From the NCBI GenBank assembly GCA_025800125.1, contig JAOXSF010000027.1, positions 1 to 34,590 of the forward strand: 34,590 bases of DNA, written 5' to 3'. This DNA is from Marinobacterium sp. Lineage in GTDB: Bacteria; Pseudomonadota; Gammaproteobacteria; Pseudomonadales; Balneatricaceae. The notes under the pieces were generated by a model. The model was not told the DNA's origin, ran no database searches, and saw only the letters and a list, made by a program, of their open reading frames with translations. The position numbers and the translations under genes are program-made. Shown here piece by piece: positions 22,787-31,646 of the stretch (positions are counted from its first letter, which is position 1; each line of letters starts with the position of its first letter).

Positions 22787-24304
22787 TTACGCTGTTTCTT
22801 TTTCCTTCTCTTTCTCAGTCGCACTCACACCTGCTTTCTGCTCCCAGAAAGTGGCATTTTTGATACCCAGCTTAACCGGGTTAAAGGTGTACTTACTAAC
22901 ACCTGCTTTGCGCTGAGCTTCATAGTCTTTCAATGCGAGAATCGCAGGTTTGGCCATGAAGAAGATGATCAGAATGCCAACGATGTTCAGCCATGCCATC
23001 AAGCCCACACCAACATCACCCATGCCCCAGGCCAGATTCGCTGTTTTCACGGCACCGTAGAAAGTTGCGGCCATGATAACCACTTTCAGTGCTGTGCTCA
23101 GGCCCGGAATTTTAACCGTGCGCTGCAAGTAAGCGATATTGGTCTCAGCGATGTAGTAGTACGCCAGAATGGTTGTGAATGAGAAGAAGAACAGTGCAAA
23201 GGCAATAAATGGGCTACCAATACCCGGCAGCACAGATTCAATCGCCATCTGTGTGAACTGCGGGCCGTTAGCGGCAACATCAGCGGCTACGTTCTGCACC
23301 AGGAAGGCATCACCTGCACCGTGTACGTTGTACGCACCGGTAATCAGGATCATGAACGCAGTTGCAGAACATACGAACAGGGTATCAATGTAAACAGAGA
23401 ACGCCTGAACCAGACCCTGCTGTGCAGGGTGCTCTACTTCTGCTGCCGCTGCTGCATGCGGGCCAGTGCCCTGGCCTGCTTCGTTAGAGTAGACACCACG
23501 TTTTACACCCCAGCCAATTGCAGCACCGAAGCCTGCCATTGGTGTAAACGCATCGTCCAGAATCATACCGATGATGCCAGGCAGCATATCAATATTCAGC
23601 AGTACGATGACAGAGGCGATAATGATGTAAGCCAGCGCCATGAACGGCACCACAATCTGAGTGAAGTTAGCGATACGCTTAACGCCACCGAAGATGATGA
23701 AGCCCAGTATCAGTACAACAATTGTACCTGTAACAATCTTGGCGAAGCTCAGTGTGCCCATTGCAGTGTCAATCATCGCACCGGAACCAAATGCCGCTTG
23801 CGCAGCGTTACCGATACTGTTTGACTGAACGCCCGGCAAGAAAACACCACAGGCCAGAATGGTTGCAATGGCGAAGATCCAGGCATACCACTTGGCACCC
23901 ATAGCTTTCTCAAGGTAGTAAGCCGGGCCACCACGGTATTCACCGTCCTGCTCTTCTTTATAGATCTGCGCCAGTGTGGACTCTGCATAGGCTGTAGCTG
24001 CGCCCAGGAAGGCAACAACCCACATCCAGAATACAGCACCCGGGCCACCGAAACCGATCGCCGCAGCAACACCGGCAATATTACCAGTACCAACACGGCC
24101 AGAGAGCGAAACAGCCAGCGCCTGGAATGAGGAGATACCACGTTCTGACGCACGGCCAGACAGCAACAACCGCCACATTTCACCAAACATTCGTACCTGT
24201 ACGAAGCGCGTGATAATCGAGTAGAAAAGGCCAGCGCCCAGACACAGATAGATCAGTGCCGGGCTCCAGATAATCCCGTTCATAAAATCAACAAATGCTT
24301 GCAA
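22787..24304 (-). CDS. Sodium:alanine/glycine symporter (AGCS family)
   Basis: This 505-residue inner-membrane carrier of the alanine-or-glycine:cation symporter family imports small neutral amino acids with sodium. Typical stretches are FQALAVSLSGRVGTGNIAGVA (residues about 58-78), GGPGAVFWMWVVAFLGAATAY, GGPAYYLEKAMG, and the signature GVKRGVYSNEAGQGTGPHAAAA in the second half. About 11 hydrophobic segments are seen, and the tail is charged (ATEKEKEKE). The start is best placed at TTG 24304: GGAGG lies eight bases upstream, and the protein then begins near QAFVDFMNGIIWSPAL as family members do. A GTG at 24337 is possible but has no ribosome site. It is a single gene. Confidence 0.93.
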   Translation of the reverse strand: MQAFVDFMNGIIWSPALIYLCLGAGLFYSIITRFVQVRMFGEMWRLLLSGRASERGISSFQALAVSLSGRVGTGNIAGVAAAIGFGGPGAVFWMWVVAFLGAATAYAESTLAQIYKEEQDGEYRGGPAYYLEKAMGAKWYAWIFAIATILACGVFLPGVQSNSIGNAAQAAFGSGAMIDTAMGTLSFAKIVTGTIVVLILGFIIFGGVKRIANFTQIVVPFMALAYIIIASVIVLLNIDMLPGIIGMILDDAFTPMAGFGAAIGWGVKRGVYSNEAGQGTGPHAAAAAEVEHPAQQGLVQAFSVYIDTLFVCSATAFMILITGAYNVHGAGDAFLVQNVAADVAANGPQFTQMAIESVLPGIGSPFIAFALFFFSFTTILAYYYIAETNIAYLQRTVKIPGLSTALKVVIMAATFYGAVKTANLAWGMGDVGVGLMAWLNIVGILIIFFMAKPAILALKDYEAQRKAGVSKYTFNPVKLGIKNATFWEQKAGVSATEKEKEKETA

Positions 24305-24822
24305 GGGAGGGTCCTCCGGTAGTGCGTGTTTAACCACGCTTATTAGACTTATTGTGCATGCAGGATTTTATAGGGCCCAAAACAAAGAAATCATCTTTTT
24401 TAAGATAAAAAACAGAAAATAAACCTATTTTGTAATTATTTTTCAGGAAATAACGTCTTGACGATGAATCAGATCAAGTAAAAGGCCATGTTAAAGCACT
24501 ATCAGATGTATCCATCCTGATTTCGATAGCCAGAGGCCTGGGCCATAAGTTGTAGGCCAAGCAGTGGGATTACACTTAACACTACAAAGCTTTCTGTTAA
24601 TATAGGGGTATACCCTTATTATTTCATTGCCAGAGAATCTCCCAACCTACCCCTGCACCCAGACAGATACACTCTGTAGCCGACAGCCGTACTGCTTCAT
24701 TCACAAAGATGAGCAAGATAAGGGCAGCGACAGGGTAGAGGCGCCAAGATGACAGGTGTCAAATGACAGGGGCGAGAATATGGGCGATACATCTGGCAGC
24801 TTTACCACACAGGATGAAAGAG
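24305..24822. other. Divergent promoter region, symporter and acyl-CoA dehydrogenase
   Basis: No supported gene lies in these 518 bp. The first 170 bp are AT-rich, as expected for the symporter promoter. A near-perfect 18-bp palindrome at 24602-24619 (ATAGGGGTATACCCTTAT, 16 of 18 bases symmetric, core GGGTATACCC) is a candidate operator for the dehydrogenase gene 220 bp downstream. AGGA at 24811-24814 is the ribosome site. Confidence 0.5.
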
Positions 24823-26574
24823 ATGATTGATTACAAAGCTCCCCTGAAGGATATGCAGTTTGCGCTGCGCCATAATGCGCGTCTGCCACAACTGGCAGAA
24901 CTGCCTCAGTTTGAGGAAGCCAGTGATGATATGGTTTCCGCCATTCTGGAAGAAGCTTCCAAGCTGGCAGGTGAAGTACTGTCACCGTTGAATGTGGTGG
25001 GTGACCAGACCGGTGTAAAACTGGAAGGTGATGATGTCCCAACACCTGCCGGTTTTGCTGACGCCTACAAACAGTTCGCAGAAGGCGGCTGGGGTTCTCT
25101 GCAATTTGAACCGGAATTTGGCGGCCAGGGCCTGCCTTACAGCCTGTCGATTCCTGTGATGGAGATGTGGCAGTCCGCCAATATGGCATGGGGCCTGTGC
25201 CCACTGCTGAGCCAGGGTGCTGTCGAAGCGCTGGCGGTAAACGCATCTGATGAACTGAAAGCTCAGTACCTGCCACAGCTGATTAGTGGTGAGTGGACAG
25301 GCACCATGAACCTGACCGAGCCTGGCGCGGGTTCTGACCTGGCCGCAATTCGCTGTAAAGCAGAGCGTGAAGGCGACCACTACCGCATTACCGGCCAGAA
25401 GATCTTTATCACCTGGGGTGAGCACGATATGACCGACAATATCGTCCACCTGGTACTGGCTCGCCTGCCGGATGCCCCTGAAGGGGTTAAAGGCATCTCA
25501 TTGTTTGTAGTACCAAAATTTATGGTCAATGCAGACGGCTCGCTGGGTGAGCGTAACGATGCACGTTGTGTCTCTCTGGAGCACAAACTGGGCATTCATG
25601 CCAGCCCGACAGCAGTGATGTCTTTCGGTGATAATGACGGTGCCATTGGCTACCTGGTGGGCGAAGAAAATAAAGGCCTGGCCTGCATGTTCACCATGAT
25701 GAACAACGCCCGCCTGGCCGTTGGCCTGCAAGGTGTTGCGATCAGCGAACGCGCTTATCAGCAGGCACTGGATTACGCCGGTGAACGTGAGCAGGCTGGT
25801 GTTATTCTGCGACATGCAGATGTACGCCGCATGCTGCTGACTATGAAAGCACTGACGGAAGCAGGCCGTGCACTGGCCTATGACGCCTGCGCAAGCCTGG
25901 ACTTTGCCCATGCAACCGGCAGCAAAGCAGAAAATGCCCGTGCCGCACTGCTGACGCCAATTGTAAAAGGCTGGTGTACCGAACTGGCGCAGGAAGTTAC
26001 ATCCCTGGGTGTACAGGTACACGGCGGTATGGGTTTCATTGAAGAAACAGGCGCTGCACAGCACTACCGTGATGCCCGTATTCTGCCAATCTACGAAGGT
26101 ACCAACGGTATTCAGGCACTGGATCTGGTTGGCCGTAAAACGCTGTTCGATAAGGGCGAAGCAGCACAGGCACTGTTCACTGAAATGGACAGCGCCCTGA
26201 ACGCACTGCAAAGCACCAGCGGTTTTGAAAAAGAAGCAGAGCGCTTCGCAACAGCCCTGACAAGTGCGAAAGAAGCAAACGCCAAGCTACTGGAAGAAGG
26301 TGCGAAAGACCGCAAATGGCCAGGCGCTATCGCCTTCAACTACATGATGCTGATGGGCACCCTGGCCGGTGGCTGGCAGATGGCGCGTGCAGCTGTGGCA
26401 GCACAGACAGCTGAAGGTGATGAGACCTTCCTGCAAGCTAAAACACTGACCACCCGCTTCTATATGGCACAGATTCTGCCACGCTGCCAGGCCTATGCTG
26501 CAACGGTAATGAATGGCGCAGAAGACATTCTGGCCATGAATGACGAACAGCTGGCATCAGCCTGGTACAGCTAA
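24823..26574 (+). CDS. Acyl-CoA dehydrogenase, DmdC-like with C-terminal extension
   Basis: This 583-residue FAD enzyme oxidises an acyl-CoA to its enoyl-CoA. The N-terminal segment (YKAPLKDMQFAL), the FAD-binding TEPGAGSDLAA and FITWGEHDMT regions, VHGGMGFIEE, and the catalytic base E425 in IYEGTNGIQALDLVGRK are all present. The last 120 residues are the helical C-terminal domain of the DmdC / 3-methylmercaptopropionyl-CoA type subgroup, so substrates may include short or medium acyl-CoAs or the DMSP product; I cannot choose. A loop before VILRHADVRRMLL looks about 15 residues shorter than I recall for relatives. ATG 24823 is chosen for AGGA at 8-base spacing and the typical MIDYKAP start; ATG 24814 is the alternative. 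It is monocistronic. Confidence 0.92.
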   Translation: MIDYKAPLKDMQFALRHNARLPQLAELPQFEEASDDMVSAILEEASKLAGEVLSPLNVVGDQTGVKLEGDDVPTPAGFADAYKQFAEGGWGSLQFEPEFGGQGLPYSLSIPVMEMWQSANMAWGLCPLLSQGAVEALAVNASDELKAQYLPQLISGEWTGTMNLTEPGAGSDLAAIRCKAEREGDHYRITGQKIFITWGEHDMTDNIVHLVLARLPDAPEGVKGISLFVVPKFMVNADGSLGERNDARCVSLEHKLGIHASPTAVMSFGDNDGAIGYLVGEENKGLACMFTMMNNARLAVGLQGVAISERAYQQALDYAGEREQAGVILRHADVRRMLLTMKALTEAGRALAYDACASLDFAHATGSKAENARAALLTPIVKGWCTELAQEVTSLGVQVHGGMGFIEETGAAQHYRDARILPIYEGTNGIQALDLVGRKTLFDKGEAAQALFTEMDSALNALQSTSGFEKEAERFATALTSAKEANAKLLEEGAKDRKWPGAIAFNYMMLMGTLAGGWQMARAAVAAQTAEGDETFLQAKTLTTRFYMAQILPRCQAYAATVMNGAEDILAMNDEQLASAWYS

Positions 26575-26611
26575 AATTGGCCACACAAACGCCAGGCCTG
26601 TAACACGATAG

Positions 26612-26645
26612 AAAACCCCGGATAGCGAAACTGTCCGGGGTTTTT
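26612..26645. terminator. Strong bidirectional terminator
   Basis: AAAACCCCGGA (26612-26622) pairs with TCCGGGGTTTT (26634-26644), followed by T. A-run and T-run flanks on opposite sides let it work for the dehydrogenase gene and for the minus-strand gene ending at 26726. Confidence 0.88.
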
Positions 26646-26725
26646 AAAGTTCTATCACCCTGTCGGTACATGGTAATTCGACCGGATCACGCAGCTCAAA
26701 CAGGAAACGTCAGCTTTTCGGAAAG

Positions 26726-27586
26726 CTACTGCGCTTGAGTGGTCAGATTAAAACGCAAGACACCCAGTTGACCAAAATCGACCCGATAACGGCCAACACG
26801 AGCAGGTAATGTACGGTTCATTGCACCGGTCATCACCCATTCACCGGCCTGAATCTGCTGCCCCCGGCGGTTAAGCTGTTCAGCCAGAAACGTCAGTGCA
26901 TTTAACTGCCCACCCATCACGTTACGACTGTAGCCTCGGGTATACAGCTGATTATTCCAGCGCGCTTCCACCTGCTGAGCATCGAGCTTAACAGTGTCTA
27001 CAGGCCGCCATTCACCCATAATAAACCGACGCGCCCCGATACCCGTCGCCACCAGCTGCTGCCAGCTCAGCTGACGCGGGTCACTGAACATCAGGTCTGC
27101 CAACTCAATGGCGGGCGCAACATGACTGATTGCCTGCCATAACCGTTGTTCAGTAAAAGGGGGTCTTAATGTGCTTTTAAACTGAAATGCCAGCTCAAGC
27201 TCCAGTAGCGGTTTAACAAAATCACTCACAGGAATATCTGACTGGTCTGGCCGCTGCATGAAATCAAATAACCGCGCATACAGAGGCCCAAGCGCAGCAA
27301 AGGGACGACGTTCAGCAGTTAACCCCAGTTTATAACCCACCGCACTTGCACCACGTGCAACAAACGTCTGGTTAAGCCGCGCCTGAAACGCGTAAGCATC
27401 ATCAGCATCAACGAACCTGATAAAATCACTGATGGGTGTTTTATCAGTGTATGCACGCAAATACTGAGCAACCGGTGAAGTCGTCACCGGTGAAGACCCG
27501 GTTGGTGCAGGCTCAGCGGGTGCAGCCATAGCTGCAGCACTGAATAATAAAGCACTGATAACAACACAGCCTGAAAAGCGATACAT
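26726..27586 (-). CDS. Exported FAH-superfamily protein, 2-keto-4-pentenoate hydratase-like
   Basis: The 286-residue product has the MhpD-like fold signature GYKLGLT (84-90), the metal-binding E129-x-E131 (LELELAF), PAIELAD with E161, GGQLNALTFLAEQL and GEWVMTGAM. Family members hydrate 2-keto-4-pentenoate or decarboxylate related acids in the cytoplasm. Here an apparent signal peptide (CVVISALLFSAAAMAAPAEP, cleavage near residue 22) and a Pro/Ser/Thr-rich linker precede the domain, so the protein should be periplasmic, which is unusual. The G-x-M-x-R-T type end is replaced by GAMNRTLPARVG. The start is the first ATG of the frame and is followed at once by the signal sequence. It is divergent from hisC with no partner genes for an aromatic catabolic pathway. 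Role unknown. Confidence 0.8.
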   Translation of the reverse strand: MYRFSGCVVISALLFSAAAMAAPAEPAPTGSSPVTTSPVAQYLRAYTDKTPISDFIRFVDADDAYAFQARLNQTFVARGASAVGYKLGLTAERRPFAALGPLYARLFDFMQRPDQSDIPVSDFVKPLLELELAFQFKSTLRPPFTEQRLWQAISHVAPAIELADLMFSDPRQLSWQQLVATGIGARRFIMGEWRPVDTVKLDAQQVEARWNNQLYTRGYSRNVMGGQLNALTFLAEQLNRRGQQIQAGEWVMTGAMNRTLPARVGRYRVDFGQLGVLRFNLTTQAQ

Positions 27587-27723
27587 AATCAGAACACCTG
27601 AATATATTTCTGTAATATTTATAAAGGGTAGCGGATTACCTCCGGTATTGCTCTGCGACCTCTGTCCTGGCCAGCAGATTCACCGCCCGGTGCCCTTTCT
27701 GCACTGACGCCACCGGCTGGCTC

Positions 27724-27732
27724 TGTTATGCT
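27724..27732 (+). promoter_or_regulatory. Extended -10 promoter of hisC
   Basis: TGTTATGCT is an extended -10 (TGnTATGnT), 45 bp before hisC. Its context CTGGCTCTG-T-TATG is nearly identical to that of the element at 8341-8354 before the cyclase leader (CTGGCTCTG-G-TATG), suggesting the same promoter class. Confidence 0.45.
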
Positions 27733-27776
27733 GTGGCCTCTTTAAAACCGTAGAGCTATAGAAGAAGCGCTGAAAA

Positions 27777-28838
27777 ATGAGCAGATACTGGAGTGATGCA
27801 ATCAGGGATCTGACCCCCTACACACCCGGCGAACAGCCTAAAGTAGATAACCTGATCAAGCTCAACACCAACGAAAACCCCTACCCTCCTGCACCGGCTG
27901 TGGTTGAAGCCCTGAACAACTTCGACACCGACCGCCTGCGCCTCTATCCAGACCCGGACTGCGGCGTCCTGAAAGATGCCTTGGCGCAGTACCATAAGGT
28001 AGAACGACATTCTGTCTTTGTTGGTAACGGTTCTGATGAAGTGCTGGCGCTGGCGTTTATGGCGTTTTTCCGCCAGCCGGAACCACTGTTGCTACCCGCC
28101 ACCACGTACAGCTTCTACGATGTGTACTGCAATCTGTACAACATTGACTACCAGCAGATTCCACTGACCGAAGATTTCCGCATTGAACTGTCAGATTACG
28201 CCCAGCCAAACGGCGGCATCATTTTTGCCAACCCGAACGCCCCGACGGGTCGGGCGCTGCCACTGAATGAAATTGAAGCACTGTTGCAGCGTAATACGGA
28301 GTCACTGGTAATTGTTGATGAAGCCTATGTTGATTTCGGTGCAGACAGTGCAATTGAACTGACACGTCGCTACGACAATGTGCTGGTGATTCAAACTTTC
28401 TCCAAATCACGCTCTCTGGCGGGTATGCGAGTTGGCTATGCTATTGGTCATAAAGACCTGATTGATGGACTGGAGCGGGTAAAAAACAGCTTTAACAGCT
28501 ACCCACTGGACATGCTGGCAATTACCACCGCTGCGGCATCACTGCAGGATGAAGACTACTTCCAGCAGACCAACCAGAAAATTATCGACAGCCGCGAATG
28601 GACAGCCCAACAGCTGGAACAACTAGGCTTTGAAGGCCTGCCATCCGCCACCAACTTCCTGTTTACCCGCCACAACACACTGGCGGGTGCAGAATTGATG
28701 AGCTTCCTGCGCAGTCACAATATTCTGGTGCGTCATTTCAACAAGCCAGGTATTGATAACTATCTGCGTATCACCATTGGTACTCAACAAGAGATGGAAG
28801 CACTGATTAACACTCTGAAACAGCACCCAGCGCTTTAA
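27777..28838 (+). CDS. hisC: Histidinol-phosphate aminotransferase
   Basis: This 353-residue cytoplasmic PLP enzyme moves an amino group from glutamate to imidazole-acetol phosphate in histidine synthesis. Family features are KLNTNENPYPPAP near residue 28, RLYPDPDCGVLKDAL, GNGSDEVLALAF, FANPNAPTGRALP, VDEAYVDF and the PLP lysine K210 in FSKSRSLAGMRVGYA. R-I-T-I-G near the end binds substrate carboxylate. HisC-like proteins may also act on aromatic amino acids, but the motifs favour HisC. It is not in a his operon; a single-gene hisC with its own promoter is known in gammaproteobacteria. GAAGAAG lies a little far (9 bases) from ATG. Confidence 0.92.
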   Translation: MSRYWSDAIRDLTPYTPGEQPKVDNLIKLNTNENPYPPAPAVVEALNNFDTDRLRLYPDPDCGVLKDALAQYHKVERHSVFVGNGSDEVLALAFMAFFRQPEPLLLPATTYSFYDVYCNLYNIDYQQIPLTEDFRIELSDYAQPNGGIIFANPNAPTGRALPLNEIEALLQRNTESLVIVDEAYVDFGADSAIELTRRYDNVLVIQTFSKSRSLAGMRVGYAIGHKDLIDGLERVKNSFNSYPLDMLAITTAAASLQDEDYFQQTNQKIIDSREWTAQQLEQLGFEGLPSATNFLFTRHNTLAGAELMSFLRSHNILVRHFNKPGIDNYLRITIGTQQEMEALINTLKQHPAL

Positions 28839-28927
28839 TCTTACCAGGCGCTTCAAACCTAAAACCTGTCGGACACTTAAAGCCTGCATGAACGTCAATG
28901 CGCCCGTAGCCCGACGTATCAAATTGC

Positions 28928-28963
28928 AGCGCCGGATTCCTCTGTTTTCAGGAACCCGGCGCT
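28928..28963. terminator. Hairpin between convergent hisC and MATE genes
   Basis: AGCGCCGG (28928-28935) pairs with CCGGCGCT (28956-28963), and inside them TTCCT pairs with AGGAA. No strong T-run follows on either strand, so it is a likely but not certain terminator. Confidence 0.5.
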
Positions 28964-29071
28964 TGCCTGCCTTTCGCCTCGCAAGCTGAGCACCACCAGC
29001 CCAGTAACATACTAAGCCAATACGACAGGAATCAGCGGAAAAATCAGCCAGGATCATTGAATATGTATCCG

Positions 29072-30472
29072 TTAGCAGGTTCTTGCAGAGCCAGCCGCCA
29101 CAGACAGCCTTTCACGCTGGTCTGCTGCGATCAGTGCCTCAGGCTGCGCCCGGAGATAAAGCAACAGGCTTAATCCAAATGTCAGTAACTCTGCAACTGG
29201 CAACGCGACAAAAGCCCCCTGAATTCCCAGCAACTGCCAGAGCATAACCACCAGCAACAACGGCAGCACCAGAGAACGACTGAGCGCGATAGCAGCCGAA
29301 TGAGCCGCAGCCTGCATACCGGTAAAATAGGCTGAAACCGTAATATTAAGGCCATTAAACAGGAACAACGGCCAGATGATGGTGATAATATCCAGCGTCA
29401 TCGCCAGGGTATCCCCTGCCTCTGCGCCAATAAACGCACTGACAATTTTTTCAGGATAGATCAGCAACAGCAATACCAGAGCAACACCCGTAGTCATGCT
29501 GCTCCACACTGCCAGCCTTAAAAATCGCCGGATACGTGCATGCTGACCGGCACCAAAATTAACACTCACCAGCGGCCCCAGCCCCTCCGCCGTACCATAC
29601 GCCGTCATAATACTGAGCCAGATAATGTAATTAACGATGGTAAACGCCGCGACACCTGAAGCACCGATTTCCAGCATCAGAATCCAGTTGATAACAAACA
29701 TTACCAAGCCACTGGAAATCTCATTAATAAACTCTGACAAACCGTTATATGCGGCCCGGAACAGCTCAGACCAGGCACCATAAGGCCGAATCAGACGTAC
29801 ACGGGCTATGCGACTGAACAGACGCCCAAGCAACATCAGCGCCCCCGCCACATAAGCAATACCGGTGGCATACGCTGCACCACCAATACCCCAGCCCCAT
29901 ACTTTGATAAACAGGGCATCCAGTAACACATTGAGCACAGCCACCAGAAGCAGGGCCGCCAGCGCAAAATTGGGCGCATCATCCACCCTGGCAAAACTGG
30001 ACAGCGTATAGGCCAGCGCCATACCGGGCAGAAAAGGCGCAATCATCTGAATGTATTCAGTTGTTGGCAACAATACGGTACTTTTTGCCCCCATCATCAT
30101 GGCGATCTGCTCAGCGTAGAAAAATGCCAGCGCAGACATCACCAGTGCATACACCAGAATCACCAACAAGGATTTGGTAAAAATATTGGATGCCTGATGC
30201 AGGTTGCCCACACCCAGCGCTTTTCCCACAATCACGGAACCGCCAATCACCATCATTACGCATAGTCCGAAAAACAGCGAGTACAGGGGCGTCACCAGAT
30301 TGACCGCAGCCAGCGCGGTCGAGCCCACATAGCTACCAACAAAAATACCATCCACAACCCCGGCTGACGAAACAGCCAGCAGGCCGATAATGGAAGGTAT
30401 GACAAAACGGATAAAATTTACCGTTGTGCCGCCTGTAAGCATGCGTTGTGCTTCATGGGTATGAGCTGACAT
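29072..30472 (-). CDS. MATE family multidrug efflux transporter
   Basis: This 466-residue inner-membrane exporter of the MATE family (MepA-like branch) has 12 hydrophobic segments in two halves. It carries FVIPSIIGLLAVSSAGVVDGIFVG (first helix pair), TALAAVNLVTPLY, GGSVIVGKALG and, in the second half, GASGVAAFTIVNYI and GLGPLVSVNFGAG. Such pumps expel cationic drugs using sodium or protons. ATG 30472 is chosen because AGGAA lies eight bases upstream; the frame extends 11 codons further without support. It is divergent from a TetR gene, with a 43-bp palindrome between them, so it is probably repressed by that regulator and induced by a pump substrate. Confidence 0.92.
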   Translation of the reverse strand: MSAHTHEAQRMLTGGTTVNFIRFVIPSIIGLLAVSSAGVVDGIFVGSYVGSTALAAVNLVTPLYSLFFGLCVMMVIGGSVIVGKALGVGNLHQASNIFTKSLLVILVYALVMSALAFFYAEQIAMMMGAKSTVLLPTTEYIQMIAPFLPGMALAYTLSSFARVDDAPNFALAALLLVAVLNVLLDALFIKVWGWGIGGAAYATGIAYVAGALMLLGRLFSRIARVRLIRPYGAWSELFRAAYNGLSEFINEISSGLVMFVINWILMLEIGASGVAAFTIVNYIIWLSIMTAYGTAEGLGPLVSVNFGAGQHARIRRFLRLAVWSSMTTGVALVLLLLIYPEKIVSAFIGAEAGDTLAMTLDIITIIWPLFLFNGLNITVSAYFTGMQAAAHSAAIALSRSLVLPLLLVVMLWQLLGIQGAFVALPVAELLTFGLSLLLYLRAQPEALIAADQRERLSVAAGSARTC

Positions 30473-30532
30473 GACGTAAATTCCTGAATAATCAAAGCGT
30501 TGCACAACACATCTGGCTACTTATACGACTCG

Positions 30533-30622
30533 GCTGGTAAGACGCACCTCAACTATGGCGTACATCTCACGTAAAACGTACATCTCAAGCAGAGCGTCCA
30601 ACTTAAGCAGAGCGCACATTTC
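30533..30622 (-). repeat. Five imperfect 18-bp tandem repeats
   Basis: Units begin at 30533, 30551, 30569, 30587 and 30605, for example AACTATGGCGTACATCTC, ACGTAAAACGTACATCTC and AAGCAGAGCGCACATTTC. Neighbouring units are more alike than distant ones, which is typical of growth by slippage or unequal exchange. The block lies 60-150 bp upstream of the MATE start. Confidence 0.8.
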
Positions 30623-30685
30623 AACGCAGCAGAAAATGCAAAGAGACAGGTGAACGCTGACCAAGCGTTTTATCCAGCCGGACAC

Positions 30686-30728
30686 CAGAGTTGAACATTA
30701 GTCCAAATTGGACACATGTTCAACTCTG
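30686..30728. promoter_or_regulatory. 43-bp near-perfect palindrome, probable TetR operator
   Basis: Left arm 30686-30706 begins CAGAGTTGAACAT and ends GTCCAA; right arm 30708-30728 is its inverse at 19 of 21 positions, with a single central base. The inner part is GTCCAAATTGGAC and the outer part GTTGAACAT...ATGTTCAAC. The length would allow two TetR dimers, as QacR binds. It lies between the MATE and TetR genes and is the natural operator for both. Confidence 0.75.
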
Positions 30729-30775
30729 TGCTCAACAAAACATAAAGCCAGACTTTTGTCTACTTGTCTAAACAG

Positions 30776-30829
30776 AAAACTGCACCTGACCAAAAAACTG
30801 CATCTGAACGGAAAATTGTTTCTTGACTG
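30776..30829 (+). repeat. Three imperfect 18-bp tandem repeats
   Basis: Units begin at 30776, 30794 and 30812: AAAACTGCACCTGACCAA, AAAACTGCATCTGAACGG and AAAATTGTTTCTTGACTG. The first two agree at 14 of 18 positions. They lie 48-101 bp before the TetR start. Confidence 0.75.
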
Positions 30830-30876
30830 GAAATCAGTCACCATCGCTCTGTCCTGCCACCCGGAACGAGATACAG

Positions 30877-31515
30877 ATGCGCTATCTGCCAAAAGAGGAA
30901 AAACGCAAAGCGATACTGGAAGCCACCCTCAATCTGGCTGCTTCCTGTGGTTTTGCGGGTATTACCGCCCGTAAAGTGGCTACCGCCATGGGCACTGCCA
31001 CCGGCACGATCCACCACCATTTCAGTTCGCTGAGTGAGCTAAAATGTGAAGTGGTACGTTATGCTCTGGAAATAACCTGCGAGAAGGAAAAACAGGCGGT
31101 CAAAGGCCTGTCACCCTATGAAGCATTGATACAGTTGCTACTGCCGTCAAATATGCCCGACAGAGAGTTTGATACCCGCGTCTGGAACAGCGCTGCCGAT
31201 GAAATCTGGCGCAACGAAGCGTTCAAACAGGAATACAGCCGAGCGATGCGAATCTATACAGGCAATCTTGAAGCGATTATCCAGCGGGGCTGTGATGAAG
31301 GCGCGTTCACTCCGGTACTTTCACCACGTCAATGCGCCTGGAAACTGCTGGCAACAGCCTTCAATTTATCTGATTACACCTACCTTGAAGACCCTGATTT
31401 TGATATTGACACCGCCAATAATATTATTCTGCAAGATATTCAGGTGACTCTGGCGATTCAGCCAGGTGATCAGACAAAACCACCCCAGGCTGTAAAGAAT
31501 AAAACACCCCGATAA
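30877..31515 (+). CDS. TetR/AcrR family regulator divergent from the MATE pump
   Basis: This 212-residue repressor type has a helix-turn-helix at about residues 8-56 (KRKAILEATLNLAASCG, then ITARKVATAMGTATGTIHHHF). The recognition helix TATGTIHHHF ends in the usual Y/H-F position. The remaining helical domain (VWNSAADEIWRNEAFKQEY, NLEAIIQRGCDEGAF, ATAFNLSDYTYL) should bind the inducer; a tryptophan-rich segment near residues 100-115 would suit flat hydrophobic ligands. ATG 30877 is preferred to the frame's earlier ATG because the HTH begins a few residues later and GGAACGAG is upstream. The 43-bp palindrome 148 bp before it is the probable operator. The C-terminal 20 residues are basic and disordered. 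Confidence 0.88.
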   Translation: MRYLPKEEKRKAILEATLNLAASCGFAGITARKVATAMGTATGTIHHHFSSLSELKCEVVRYALEITCEKEKQAVKGLSPYEALIQLLLPSNMPDREFDTRVWNSAADEIWRNEAFKQEYSRAMRIYTGNLEAIIQRGCDEGAFTPVLSPRQCAWKLLATAFNLSDYTYLEDPDFDIDTANNIILQDIQVTLAIQPGDQTKPPQAVKNKTPR

Positions 31516-31520
31516 TAAAA

Positions 31521-31563
31521 CGGCGATTGCCAGCAGCTGAGTTTGCCGCTGTATCAATCGCCG
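31521..31563. terminator. Inverted repeat between convergent TetR and aminotransferase genes
   Basis: CGGCGATTG (31521-31529) and CAATCGCCG (31555-31563) are exact inverse copies, with CAGC/GCTG inside. No T-run follows, so termination is only probable. Confidence 0.4.
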
Positions 31564-31646
31564 CAGCACACCTGATACTGATTAAGGTCAGGCGCAGTTA
31601 AAACCAGAGCTATTTCAGGGCTATTACGGCTGACTGTTACCCACAA

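Larger units (their letters stand above)
30473..30876. other. Divergent regulatory region, MATE and TetR genes
   Basis: These 404 bp hold two tandem-repeat blocks (30533-30622 and 30776-30829) on either side of a 43-bp palindrome (30686-30728), all listed separately. No gene is supported, although short open frames pass through the repeats because the 18-bp units keep the frame. Confidence 0.6.

Noticed and set aside
25498-26211. Long minus-strand frame inside the acyl-CoA dehydrogenase gene
   Set aside because: It is antisense to a fully motif-supported gene, is rich in Cys, His and Gln as shadow frames are, and has no start signal.
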